DNA of 35,499 nucleotides, taken from positions 1 to 35,499 of the forward strand of contig NJBK01000034.1 of NCBI GenBank assembly GCA_005223035.1, written 5' to 3'. Below are positions 22,179-30,091 of the stretch, piece by piece (position 1 is the stretch's first letter; each line of letters opens with the position of its first letter). The notes beneath the pieces are model-generated. The model was not told the DNA's origin. It did not search any database and saw nothing but the letters and a program-made list of their open reading frames with translations. This stretch comes from Chloroflexi bacterium B3_Chlor (GTDB lineage Bacteria > Chloroflexota > Anaerolineae > UBA7937 > B3-Chlor). The translations under genes were made by a program, and so were the position numbers.

Positions 22179-23717
22179 TCATTTCCTATCCGTGTGTTCA
22201 AACCGTCGCGACAGCGCTTCTCTCACCGCCTCGTGGTCGCTCCAGGGATACTCCGTCGTACCGAAGCACATCGACTGTTCGTGCCCTTTCCCGGTGACGA
22301 GCACCAAGTCCCCCTCCTGCGCCATGTCTATGGCGAACTGGATGGCCTCGCCCCGGTCGCCGATGCGCCAGTAGTCAGCCTCTGCCTCCCTGCCCACCTC
22401 CTCGCAACCGTGGGCGATCTGCGCCATGATCTGGTCTAGGTCCTCAGTGCGGGGATCCTCGGCCGTTATCACTATCTTGTCGGCGAGCCTTCCCGCTATC
22501 TCTCCCATCACCGGCCTCTTCTCCCGGTCGCGCAAGCCCGCGCAGCCGAAGACCACGGTGATCTGACCTTCGGTCATCCCCCGCGCCGCCTCCAGAGCGT
22601 TTTGGAGCGAATTGGGGGTGTGCGCGAAGTCTATGACCACCTGAAAGGGCTGACCCAGGTGTATCCTCTCCATCCGTCCTGTCACCTGGCTGACCGCCCT
22701 GATCCCCTCCTGAATGTGCACGACAGGGATCTCCTGGGAAACGGCCACGGAGATAGTAGCCAAGGCGTTGTACACGTTGAACCGGCCAACCAAGTTCGTC
22801 TCCACGGGAAAGGTGCCCTGCGGCGTCACAGCGGTGAAGGAGATTCCTGATGCCGACAGGACGATGTCCCTGGCAGTGAACTGCGCGTCCCCGTGCAACC
22901 CATAGGTCAGTTGTACATCGGCCGGGATATCGCGCAGGTAGGAAAACGAGGGATCATCTACATTCAGGACGGCTACCTTCGGTGTCTGTGGCTTGCGAAC
23001 TGAAGTCGCGAGGCTGCGGAAGAGCCGGGCCTTGGCTTCACGATACTCCTCGAACGTGTCATGATAGTCGAGATGTTCATGGGTGATGTTGGTCACGGCT
23101 GCCAGATCGAAGTCGCAGGCCGTGACCCGATGCTGGGCCAGCCCATGGGAGGTAGCCTCCAGTACAGCGTAGTCGGCTCCCGCCTCCACCATCTGCGCCA
23201 GGTATCCCTGCACCTCCAGCGCATTTGGCGTAGTGGTGTGCAGGCCAGTATCATATTGGTCATGGCCGATAACGGCGTTGACGCTGCTGATGAACCCCGC
23301 GGTGTGTCCCGCCACTTCCAGCACGGACCAGATCAGATTGACCGTAGTGGTCTTGCCGTCCGTGCCCGTGACGCCGATAACACGTAGCTTCCTGGAGGGA
23401 AAATGATGGAAGGCAGCGGCCATATGAGCGAGGGCCTCCCTCGCATTGGGAACGAGAATGCAAGGCAACGGCCATAGTTCCCCCAGGGGTGATCTCAAGT
23501 ATCGGTCGTCCTCGATAACTACGGCGACGGCTCCGGCCTCGATGGCCTGAGGTATGTAATCATGCCCGTCGAACTCAAGCCCCTTGAAGGCAACAAACAG
23601 GTCGCCCCCCTCGACCTCCCGGGAGTCGAAGGCCAGGCCCTCAATCTGAACATCTTCTATCTCTGCTTCCATCTCCCAAGGCAGAGCGGAAAGCAACTCT
23701 TGAAGCTGTATGCCCAT
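22179..23717 (-). CDS. murE: UDP-MurNAc-tripeptide synthetase MurE
   Basis: MurE adds the third amino acid to UDP-MurNAc-Ala-Glu in the cytoplasm. The 512-residue protein has the normal three Mur-ligase domains: the N-terminal UDP-binding part (GLAFDSREVEGGDLFVAFKG), the ATP loop GTDGKTTT at 118-125, VLEATSHGLAQHRV (near 185-198) and ITHEHLDYHDTFEEYREAKA. The C-terminal domain begins near 345 with GRMERI. The specificity motif, usually DNPR in meso-diaminopimelate enzymes, reads EDPR (420-423) followed by Thr-Glu-Asp. The Arg is kept but the Asp-Asn pair is changed, so the added residue (DAP, Orn or Lys) is uncertain. The gene stands apart from a murein cluster and has its own promoter. Confidence 0.93.
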   Translation of the reverse strand: MGIQLQELLSALPWEMEAEIEDVQIEGLAFDSREVEGGDLFVAFKGLEFDGHDYIPQAIEAGAVAVVIEDDRYLRSPLGELWPLPCILVPNAREALAHMAAAFHHFPSRKLRVIGVTGTDGKTTTVNLIWSVLEVAGHTAGFISSVNAVIGHDQYDTGLHTTTPNALEVQGYLAQMVEAGADYAVLEATSHGLAQHRVTACDFDLAAVTNITHEHLDYHDTFEEYREAKARLFRSLATSVRKPQTPKVAVLNVDDPSFSYLRDIPADVQLTYGLHGDAQFTARDIVLSASGISFTAVTPQGTFPVETNLVGRFNVYNALATISVAVSQEIPVVHIQEGIRAVSQVTGRMERIHLGQPFQVVIDFAHTPNSLQNALEAARGMTEGQITVVFGCAGLRDREKRPVMGEIAGRLADKIVITAEDPRTEDLDQIMAQIAHGCEEVGREAEADYWRIGDRGEAIQFAIDMAQEGDLVLVTGKGHEQSMCFGTTEYPWSDHEAVREALSRRFEHTDRK

Positions 23718-23773
23718 TGCGGCACCACGACTCAGCTGCGACTTTCGGGGACACCACGATTGGAGCCCGCGAC

Positions 23774-23803
23774 ATTATAGCATTGATCTGCGTCAGTTGT
23801 CCA
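23774..23803 (-). promoter_or_regulatory. Promoter for murE
   Basis: Minus strand TGGACA (23798-23803), 18-bp spacer, consensus TATAAT (23774-23779). It lies 57 bp upstream of the murE ATG. Confidence 0.6.
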
Positions 23804-24036
23804 TACAGAAGTGTTTCAAGATCCCGTGCGAACAGCCTTGTCTAGGACAGGCAGGAGGAACCCGGCTGTTTCCGTGCGGGGACAGCGCGAACGAGGATCG
23901 CCCCAGACCCGGGAGGTTCAGCAGTCGCGTCACGACGTCGCTTGTGCATGTGCTGGGAAGTAATCAGGTCCTTGCACAGAGTGGCTCCCGTGCAGAATTA
24001 CCGGAGGGCCACGCTCATCGATGCGCTGAGATTCGG
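23804..24036. other. Spacer between the protease gene and the murE promoter; nothing recognised
   Basis: The gene-free stretch 23718-24036 holds only the murE promoter. The rest has no credible open frame, no strong hairpin followed by T residues, and no match to the repeats elsewhere in the window. Confidence 0.5.
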
Positions 24037-25434
24037 TCAATCGGGGTAGTTGCGCAAACTGAGGGGCAAGTGCAAGGAGATCTGCAAATCGAACCAGCCC
24101 AGGGTGACTTGCTGATTGTCCTCAGCTCCCTCCGAATCCTCGAGACGCAGAGTAATCTCGTCGTAGCCGGTGTAGCCCGGCGGGCTGGGCTGGAACGTCA
24201 GTACATCGTTGGCGCTACCTTGCCCAAGGACATTGCAGTGATGCGCCCCTTCCACGTACCACTTCAGATCGGGGCCGCCCTCCTCACGGTCGTTCTCATA
24301 GGGAGTCAGGTCGACCTGGATCGAGGCGCCGACCTGGGGGCTATAGCGATCAGGAACGTGCGGGTCTATCCAGGGCCGCCTGTTGCTGGTCATCCACCAC
24401 GCCTCCCAGGCGTATTTCCGCACGAATTCGTAGGATAACCAGGCATAGCCCTCACAGCCCCAATAGGCACCCCAAGAGTTGACTACCTTGAAAGCCCCAA
24501 CACCACCGAAATAGTCGTCATATCCAACGACAGCCACCGCGTGCAGTCCATAGTAGCTGGTCGGATTTGAGGGGGGCCCGATCGGAACGTTGCACACGTA
24601 CGCGCCAGCCCAATAGAACTCGTCGTATAGCGGGATGCCGATCACAAATGGGTCGTCGTCTGCCAACCACTGCTTCAGCGGAGTTACGTCATTATTCAAC
24701 TTCGGACGGCTAGGAGGGCCTATGTTGATAAAGAAGGCTCCGTAGTCAATACCTCGGTAATCCAGAGCAGCGTTCTTTTGAGTCACGTCAGGTTGGATTT
24801 CACAATCGTACGGATACCAAGGGAAGATGCTCATCGGAGCGTCACCCGAGTTCACTATGAGTTGCAGGGCGTCGCCGATCGTCGCACCATCATCGCAGCC
24901 CGGGTCCCCCGGATCCAGTGGGGGGTCACCGGTTATCTGGTTGTAAACGAAGCTGGGGCTGAAGATGTGATCGTAGTTCGGGCCTCCGTTGAGCAAACCC
25001 CAGCCATGCTCCAGCCACTCCTGGTAAGTCTTGTAGTAGTAGCTCGTGGCCCAGCCGACACAGGTGTTCGTCCGCTCCTGATACCCCACAGGTGGTATGC
25101 CTTCTGCTGATGGTTGCCCTGCGAGCATCGAGGAGGACTCCGTCAGGTCAACGGCAGGCGGCAACTCGACGATAGAAGCTATCTGGGCTGGCACAGGGAC
25201 TATGGGGTGCTTGGCCGGGTCGGAAGGCACAAGACCCAGCCCATGCTCCCCTCGCGGTGTCTCCCTGAGTGGTTCGACAGTAGGCTCGTCCTGGAGCGAC
25301 GGCGCAAGCTGAGTCCCCATGGCGAAGATGGGTCCCATAGCCAAGGCCACGATGATGCCCAGCAACAAGGGTAGCGCCGCCAATTTGACTACCATGGATC
25401 CACTGTGCGTCGGGATAGTGCCTTGGTCCCTCAT
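24037..25434 (-). CDS. Exported papain-like (C1-type) cysteine peptidase
   Basis: This 465-residue protein has an N-terminal signal sequence (VVKLAALPLLLGIIVALAMG) and a Pro/Glu-rich propeptide-like part to about residue 115. The papain domain follows: Cys125 in RTNTCVGWATSYY (nucleophile), His298 in YYGLHAVAVVGYDDYFGGVG and Asn319 in FKVVNSWGAYWGCEGYAWLS. The catalytic triad is complete, though the usual Gly-Ser before Cys-Trp is replaced. Residues 355-465 form a separate beta-rich domain (VDLTPYENDREEGG, DEITLRLEDSEGAED). The ATG at 25434 has its AGGAGG 20 nt away; the in-frame ATG at 25393-25395 (residue 14), at the head of the signal helix, may be the true start. Secretion and protein degradation outside the cell are likely. 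Confidence 0.88.
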   Translation of the reverse strand: MRDQGTIPTHSGSMVVKLAALPLLLGIIVALAMGPIFAMGTQLAPSLQDEPTVEPLRETPRGEHGLGLVPSDPAKHPIVPVPAQIASIVELPPAVDLTESSSMLAGQPSAEGIPPVGYQERTNTCVGWATSYYYKTYQEWLEHGWGLLNGGPNYDHIFSPSFVYNQITGDPPLDPGDPGCDDGATIGDALQLIVNSGDAPMSIFPWYPYDCEIQPDVTQKNAALDYRGIDYGAFFINIGPPSRPKLNNDVTPLKQWLADDDPFVIGIPLYDEFYWAGAYVCNVPIGPPSNPTSYYGLHAVAVVGYDDYFGGVGAFKVVNSWGAYWGCEGYAWLSYEFVRKYAWEAWWMTSNRRPWIDPHVPDRYSPQVGASIQVDLTPYENDREEGGPDLKWYVEGAHHCNVLGQGSANDVLTFQPSPPGYTGYDEITLRLEDSEGAEDNQQVTLGWFDLQISLHLPLSLRNYPD

Positions 25435-25468
25435 GTTTGCGGTCTCGTCACTTGCCTCCTACCATCAA

Positions 25469-25495
25469 GTATAACAGAAAACTTCCGCATCACAA
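25469..25495 (-). promoter_or_regulatory. Possible promoter for the papain-like peptidase
   Basis: Minus strand TATACT (25469-25474) is a good -10 box. The best -35 is TTGTGA (25490-25495), but the spacer is only 15 bp, so this is a weak proposal. The remainder of the 229-bp spacer 25435-25663 shows nothing else. Confidence 0.3.
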
Positions 25496-25663
25496 ATGAC
25501 GCAACCAGGTCAACGGGACTCTGCAGCGTGCCTCTCAGACTAGGAACCCCCACTGGGTCGCAGCGATGCGAGTGAGGCGGTGGTTTTCCAGTGATCTGCG
25601 GATAGCGAAAGGGGATCGGAGGACAACTGGGGTCCTCCTTGTGTGCCACCCCGGGCTTGCGAA

Positions 25664-26431
25664 CTAGGTCAGGGGCTGGAAAGCCAATTTCAAATCCAGC
25701 TCCAGTTCGTCCTGCGGCACGGTCACACTGCGGTGGAAGGCAACCCCCGGTTCAAACTGCCGCAGTTTCACGCGCACGTGATCAATCATAGGCGCGAAGC
25801 GGGGGAGGTCAGCGTTCTCCCAACCCGGATCTTCTGCTGGTACTCTGATGGTCAGGGCTGGCGCGATCTCGAAGCACAGTTCTCCCGCCTCGTTCACGTT
25901 CAACGGAATGTGGGCCTCAGGTGTAAGCCGCAGTCCCTCGGTCGCCGTCTCTGGTGCGCCGACGATCTGGCAATCCAGCAGGTTCAACTCTCGTATCAAG
26001 GCGATGCCGTGGTCCCCAGCGATTTCAGTCGGAGCTTCGTCGCTACTGACAATCTGGCGCCCCTCTGTCACCCTTTCCAGGTCGAAGTCGGCGACCAACT
26101 GAACCTCCATCAGTGACGACGGGCCCTTGCTCACCTCAATCTCAGCTTCCACCCGCCAGTCTGGCTCTCCTACCAGCTCCACGATGGCCTTCTCGTACTC
26201 CATGGCAGCTAGTCGCATCTTCTCGGTCAGGGCACCCAGTTGCGCCAGCCCGGCCATCGCTTCCTGCAATCCACCCAACTCCTCCAGGGGCGGCGCGTCA
26301 GCCATGGCCTTCCGCAACCGGCCCATAGCTTTCTCCAATTCCTCGGCCAGATTACCCAACTCAGGCACTTCGAACCCGTCTCGCTTGACTTCGGCCACTG
26401 TTTGCTCAGTCAATTGCTCGGTCTGCAGCAT
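25664..26431 (-). CDS. Uncharacterised protein with N-terminal coiled coil
   Basis: I do not recognise this 255-residue protein. Residues 1-90 are rich in Leu, Ala and Glu in heptad-like order (LGNLAEELEKAMGRLRKAMA, then LEELGGLQEAMAGLAQLGAL), suggesting a coiled coil. Residues 95-255 are beta-rich with repeated VEAEIEV, MEVQLVADFDLERV and LELDLKLAF type strands and no Cys cluster or catalytic motif. It has no signal peptide. The start is doubtful: a TTGACA promoter box and a TATATA box end right at the first ATG, so the transcript should begin inside the annotated frame. The ATG at 26324-26326 (residue 36), preceded by GGAG, would give 220 residues. It is divergent from the NagZ-type gene. 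Confidence 0.65.
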   Translation of the reverse strand: MLQTEQLTEQTVAEVKRDGFEVPELGNLAEELEKAMGRLRKAMADAPPLEELGGLQEAMAGLAQLGALTEKMRLAAMEYEKAIVELVGEPDWRVEAEIEVSKGPSSLMEVQLVADFDLERVTEGRQIVSSDEAPTEIAGDHGIALIRELNLLDCQIVGAPETATEGLRLTPEAHIPLNVNEAGELCFEIAPALTIRVPAEDPGWENADLPRFAPMIDHVRVKLRQFEPGVAFHRSVTVPQDELELDLKLAFQPLT

Positions 26432-26460
26432 TATATATATGGATTTGATAACACTGTCAA
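26432..26460 (-). promoter_or_regulatory. Strong promoter overlapping the first ATG of the coiled-coil gene
   Basis: Minus strand TTGACA (26455-26460), 17 bp, TATATA (26432-26437), directly against the ATG at 26429-26431. A TATAAT (26430-26435) at 19-bp spacing overlaps it. Transcription should begin near 26423, downstream of that ATG, favouring the start at 26326. Confidence 0.6.
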
Positions 26461-26479
26461 CTGCACCGAATGCGCGAGT

Positions 26480-26508
26480 TTGACAAATCGACCATCCTGT
26501 GCTATCTA
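26480..26508 (+). promoter_or_regulatory. Possible promoter for the NagZ-type gene
   Basis: TTGACA (26480-26485), 17 bp, TATCTA (26503-26508), 54 bp before the ATG. The -35 is perfect, the -10 poor. It is divergent from the promoter at 26432-26460, with 19 bp between the two -35 boxes. Confidence 0.4.
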
Positions 26509-26562
26509 CGGGCTTGAGGCATCAGAGCCCCGCGCTTGCCTGGTTGTCCCACGGAGTCCTTC

Positions 26563-28323
26563 ATGAGTCACAACGCAGCGCTCAGCAGAACACTGTCCCT
26601 GCTTCTGCTTCTAGCGGGTACAGCTTGCTCCCAAGCAGGCGGCACCGCCGCTCCTGCCTCTCCCAGCCCCCTACCATCGCCTACGGCCATGCCCTCTCCG
26701 ACGACCGCACCAACTCCAACCATCTCAACAGAAGAGGCCAGGGTCGAGGCGCTGCTCGCTGACATGACGACAGAGCAAAAGGTGGGACAGTTGTTCGTAG
26801 TCTACTTCACAGACCCCCATTTCTCACCAGACCTGGCGGAGATGATCACCCAGTACCATGTCGGTGGGATCATCATCTTCGGACGCAACGTCACCACTCT
26901 GCAGGATCTAGCGGAACTGATCAATGAGGCCCAAAGCGCAGCCGTGACCACCGAGCCAGAGATTCCTCTCTTTGTGGCCACGGACCAGGAGGGTTGGCCC
27001 ATACTGCGACTGTGGGAGGGCGCCACGGTCTTCCCCAGCAGCATGGCCGTCGGGGCCACGGACTCCGTGCTAGATGCACAACTCATGGCTGGGGTCATGG
27101 CTGCCGAGCTCGAGGCGGTGGGGATCAACATGAATCTGGCCCCCGTGCTCGACGTGAACACCAATCCTGCCAACCCCATCATCGGTATCCGCTCCCTTAG
27201 CTCCTCCCCGGAACTCGTCTCGCGCCTGGGGACGGCGATGATCGAGGCTTATCAGGCGCAAGGGATCATCGCTACGGCCAAGCATTTTCCAGGGCATGGC
27301 GACACAAGCTTGGACTCCCATTTGTCCCTGCCCACCATCAGCCACGATCTGGCGCGCATGGAGGCCGTGGAGTTGGTGCCCTTTGAGGCCGCCATCTCCG
27401 CGGGTGTCGATTGCATCATGACCGCCCACATTAGTGCCCCCTCCTTGGATCCCGTGCCCTATCGCCCAGCCACCCTTTCACCGCCCGTGCTACAGGGCCT
27501 ATTGAGAGAGCAGATGGGCTTCGAGGGCCTCATCGCCACTGACTCGCTGGGAATGAGAGCCCTCACCGATCAGTACGACGTGCCCAGCGCAGCCTCCCTT
27601 GCCTTTCAGGCCGGTGCAGACCTGCTGATGTTTGGCGATGACCCTGGTCACGATCCGTCGGAGCAGCGGGCGGCCTATCAGAGGGTTCTTGGACTGGTTG
27701 AGCAAGGTACGGTCCCCATGAGCAGGTTGGACGACTCCGTACGCGGCATTCTGCTCTTGAAGGCCAGACGCGGCATCCTCGATTGGCAACCGGTGGTTGT
27801 CGATCGGATCGTTGAGCAGGTGGGCACCGCCCAGCACCTGGCCGCAGCTCAGCAGGTGGCCTTGGACTCCATCACCCTGGTCAAAGACGAAGACGGTTTG
27901 CTGCCGCTGGACCCCCAATTCTCTACACTGGTAGTATATCCACAAGGCGGGAGGGGACTAGCGGAGGCGATGCAGAGACATGGCTCAAGCATCCGTGTGT
28001 TGGAGGTCAGCCAAAGGCCGTCCACTGCAGAGGTCGAACAAGTCGTGGTTCAGGCGCAGGGCGCAGATGTGGTGGTGCTGGGCACATCGAACGTCCAAAG
28101 GTTTGCCGAGCAGGCTCGGCTCGTGGAGTCCCTACACGGGCACCATCCTCTCATCACCGTGGCCTTGGATTCGCCTTACGATCTTCTGAGCTATCCCCAG
28201 GTTTCGACTTATCTGGTGACTTATGGTCGCGCTCCGGTTTCTCTAGAGGCCTTGGCGGAAGTGCTCTTCGGCCTACAGGCCCCCAGGGGGCGTCTGCCGG
28301 TGGAGCTACCGCCACAGAGGTGA
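26563..28323 (+). CDS. Glycoside hydrolase family 3 beta-N-acetylhexosaminidase lipoprotein (NagZ-type)
   Basis: Family 3 NagZ enzymes remove beta-linked GlcNAc from muropeptides or related glycans. The start chosen is the ATG at 26563, with GGAG upstream; the longer open frame from 26536 lacks one. This gives 586 residues: a signal peptide with lipobox AGTAC, a Pro/Ser/Thr-rich linker (about residues 27-55) and a TIM barrel. It has the NagZ hallmark KHFPGHGDTSLDSHLSLP with His241 to Asp247, and the nucleophile Asp327 in ATDSLGMRAL. The C-terminal 180 residues are a second, alpha/beta GH3-type domain (LPLDPQFSTLVVYPQGG). Being a lipoprotein, it acts outside the membrane, unlike cytoplasmic recycling NagZ. 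The brkB-type gene follows with its own promoter. Confidence 0.92.
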   Translation: MSHNAALSRTLSLLLLLAGTACSQAGGTAAPASPSPLPSPTAMPSPTTAPTPTISTEEARVEALLADMTTEQKVGQLFVVYFTDPHFSPDLAEMITQYHVGGIIIFGRNVTTLQDLAELINEAQSAAVTTEPEIPLFVATDQEGWPILRLWEGATVFPSSMAVGATDSVLDAQLMAGVMAAELEAVGINMNLAPVLDVNTNPANPIIGIRSLSSSPELVSRLGTAMIEAYQAQGIIATAKHFPGHGDTSLDSHLSLPTISHDLARMEAVELVPFEAAISAGVDCIMTAHISAPSLDPVPYRPATLSPPVLQGLLREQMGFEGLIATDSLGMRALTDQYDVPSAASLAFQAGADLLMFGDDPGHDPSEQRAAYQRVLGLVEQGTVPMSRLDDSVRGILLLKARRGILDWQPVVVDRIVEQVGTAQHLAAAQQVALDSITLVKDEDGLLPLDPQFSTLVVYPQGGRGLAEAMQRHGSSIRVLEVSQRPSTAEVEQVVVQAQGADVVVLGTSNVQRFAEQARLVESLHGHHPLITVALDSPYDLLSYPQVSTYLVTYGRAPVSLEALAEVLFGLQAPRGRLPVELPPQR

Positions 28324-28360
28324 CTCGCCAGGCCAGCCTCTCTGGCAATTCGCGCACGGT

Positions 28361-28389
28361 TTGACTTTGAGGTTGCCCTAACGTAGAAT
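28361..28389 (+). promoter_or_regulatory. Promoter for the YihY/BrkB-type gene
   Basis: TTGACT (28361-28366), 17 bp, TAGAAT (28384-28389). Transcription should start near 28396. That makes the TTG at 28396 an unlikely start and supports the GTG at 28417, which has GAGGGAGAG at 28398-28406. Confidence 0.6.
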
Positions 28390-28416
28390 GGCGGATTGAG
28401 GGAGAGCATCGACACC

Positions 28417-29340
28417 GTGCACCGTTTATCTGAAGCCCTGCAACGCTGGAACGAAATCGTCTGGGAGACCCGAGAAAGCCTTGTGCGGATCTGGGTTCGC
28501 CTGGATGCGAGGAGCGACGGCTGGCTGGGCGTCGGAGAGCGGTCCTACAAAGGATTTCTGCAACACCAGGGCACCGCCAATGCCGCGGCCATCGCCTACT
28601 ACACGCTCTTTTCCCTGTTCCCCTTGACGTTGCTGCTCATCTCGCTGGGCAGCTTCGTGCTGAATTCCCAGGAGGCGCAAGAGCGAGCCCTGGCCGTGGT
28701 AGCGGGTTATTTCCCAGCGGCCGTGGAGCTCGTACGCACCAACATCGAGCGCGTGCTGGAGCTTAGAGGCACAGCCGGCGCCATCGGAGTGCTGGGTCTA
28801 ATCTGGTCCGCTTCAGGCCTCTTCGGCGGCCTGAGTAGAGCCATCAACAGGGCCTGGGATGTGCAGACGCCTCGACCCGCGTGGGCGGAGCGGGCACTGG
28901 CGGCAGGGCTGGTGCTGCTGAGCGCTCTCCTCTTCTTCCTCTCCCTCTATTCCACGCCTGTCATTGAGCTCGTATCCCGCCTGTCGAGTGTCCTGCTGAG
29001 TAGCTCACCCGTCTCTCCCAGCCTCGTTATGAACCTGGCCAGCAAGATCCTACCCTACTTGCTGACAGCCCTTTCATTCTCGTTCTTCTACACGGTCCTG
29101 CCCAGTACGCACGTTGCCTGGGTAGAGGTCCTGCCAGGCGCTCTGTTGGCAAGCTTCGCATGGGAAGTGGCAAAGATCGGCTTCACCGTCTATCTGGGCG
29201 GTTTCGCCTCCTACAACCTGGTGTACGGGTCGGTGGCAGCGGTCATCGCTGTCTTGCTCTGGTCATACATCAGCGGGGTGATCATCCTGTTGGGGGCCGA
29301 GTTCACCGTGCAGTATGCCAAACGGCGACGGCAGCGGTAA
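28417..29340 (+). CDS. YihY/virulence factor BrkB family membrane protein
   Basis: This is an inner-membrane protein of the YihY/BrkB family (older name ribonuclease BN, now known to be wrong for this family). The sequence QGTANAAAIAYYTLFSLFPL near residue 47 is the family hallmark, followed by GVLGLIWSASGLFGGLSRAI, NRAWDVQTPRPAWAERAL and the C-terminal ASYNLVYGSVAAVIAVLLWS followed by YISGVIILLGAEF. About six membrane helices are visible. The frame is open from a TTG at 28396 (314 residues), but the promoter position and the ribosome site favour the GTG at 28417 (307 residues). The basic tail AKRRRQR is cytoplasmic. A transport or lipid-related role has been proposed for the family, but the function is not settled. 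Confidence 0.9.
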   Translation: MHRLSEALQRWNEIVWETRESLVRIWVRLDARSDGWLGVGERSYKGFLQHQGTANAAAIAYYTLFSLFPLTLLLISLGSFVLNSQEAQERALAVVAGYFPAAVELVRTNIERVLELRGTAGAIGVLGLIWSASGLFGGLSRAINRAWDVQTPRPAWAERALAAGLVLLSALLFFLSLYSTPVIELVSRLSSVLLSSSPVSPSLVMNLASKILPYLLTALSFSFFYTVLPSTHVAWVEVLPGALLASFAWEVAKIGFTVYLGGFASYNLVYGSVAAVIAVLLWSYISGVIILLGAEFTVQYAKRRRQR

Positions 29341-29409
29341 CCCGCGAAGTCAACTGAAGAGGGCTCAGGTGCGCGGCAGAACAGGTATGACCTCGGGAAA
29401 GTGGGGTCT

Positions 29410-29529
29410 TCAGGGAAGAAGGTAGATCTTGTTCATCGCTATCAAGAACAAACAGCCCAGGACGACGACGTCCAAGAAGAACAAGACGGCAAGTATCATC
29501 CAGTGCTGGATACGGACCTCTTCAACCAC
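29410..29529 (-). CDS. 39-residue single-pass membrane peptide
   Basis: A short minus-strand frame starts with GTG at 29527-29529 and ends with TGA at 29410-29412. AGGAGGG (29538-29544) lies 8 nt before the GTG, an excellent ribosome site. The product begins MVEEVRIQHWMILAVLFFLD and continues VVVLGCLFLIAMNKIYLLP: a short acidic head, one 20-residue hydrophobic helix with a Cys, and a small polar/hydrophobic tail. A plausible promoter lies at 29628-29656. I know no relative. Small proteins of this kind often modulate membrane complexes, but nothing here shows which. The rest of the 29341-30091 spacer holds a repeat and an extended -10 for the next gene. Confidence 0.6.
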   Translation of the reverse strand: MVEEVRIQHWMILAVLFFLDVVVLGCLFLIAMNKIYLLP

Positions 29530-29627
29530 CGCTGTCGCCCTCCTTTCGCTAGCTTGACTCCACCCAAGAACTTGGTGAATCACTATCGTGGATCACAGCG
29601 ACGTGACCCCTATGTCGCTACACAGAC

Positions 29628-29656
29628 ATTGTACCACAAAGACTAGCCAGGTGCAA
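29628..29656 (-). promoter_or_regulatory. Possible promoter for the small membrane peptide gene
   Basis: Minus strand TTGCAC (29651-29656), 17 bp, TACAAT (29628-29633), about 100 bp before the GTG start. The -10 is good and the -35 partial. Confidence 0.4.
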
Positions 29657-29787
29657 TCCCCGGACCTTCGACCCCGGTACGCGTGTGTTTGAAACCCGAC
29701 CCTGCTTCTGGCACGCTTACCTTCACGTAGGACCAGATGTCTAACCCCATGCGAGAGTCTAACCCAACACCCCCCACCACCGTTTGT

Positions 29788-29796
29788 GGTATAATC
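29788..29796 (+). promoter_or_regulatory. Extended -10 (TGG-TATAAT) upstream of polX
   Basis: TATAAT at 29791-29796 is preceded by TGG, giving an extended -10. No -35 is seen, as is usual for such promoters. It lies 296 bp before the polX ATG, with a dispersed repeat in between. Confidence 0.4.
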
Positions 29797-29897
29797 TCCC
29801 TGGAGAAGCCTGTCATCAGTCCATCGGAGCCGTCATCCTCCGAAAGCAATTCGGGGCATGGGCTCTCATGGTCGTCTTGCCATTCCCACAACCCGCA

Positions 29898-29960
29898 TCC
29901 TTCGATACGGGCCACGGCCCACCCGTTCGACAGGCTCAGGGCATCGCTCAGGATGCTGTT
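29898..29960 (+). repeat. Dispersed TTCGATACG-type repeat, copy 4
   Basis: The unit runs CCTTCGATACGGGCC, ACGGCCC, ACCCGTTCGACAGGCTCAGG and GCATCGCTCAGGATG, matching copy 2 (19581-19645) in order and spacing. A degraded further half (GTCGATACGGCTTC...GAGGCTGTCCTGAAG) follows to about 30000. Confidence 0.55.
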
Positions 29961-30091
29961 GTCGATACGGCTTCTGTCCCGAGGCTGTCCTGAAGTCGCG
30001 CTGAGACTCACGAAGAGCCCATCAAAGGACACCCCTTTCTGGAGGTCCCGTGGACAGGTTGGCGACAGGACCGCCTCTCGGAGGTCGCAAG

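Noticed and set aside
23710-24438. 242-residue plus-strand frame overlapping the protease gene end
   Set aside because: Its second half is antisense to the well-supported papain-like gene and the first half has no recognisable pattern or ribosome site.
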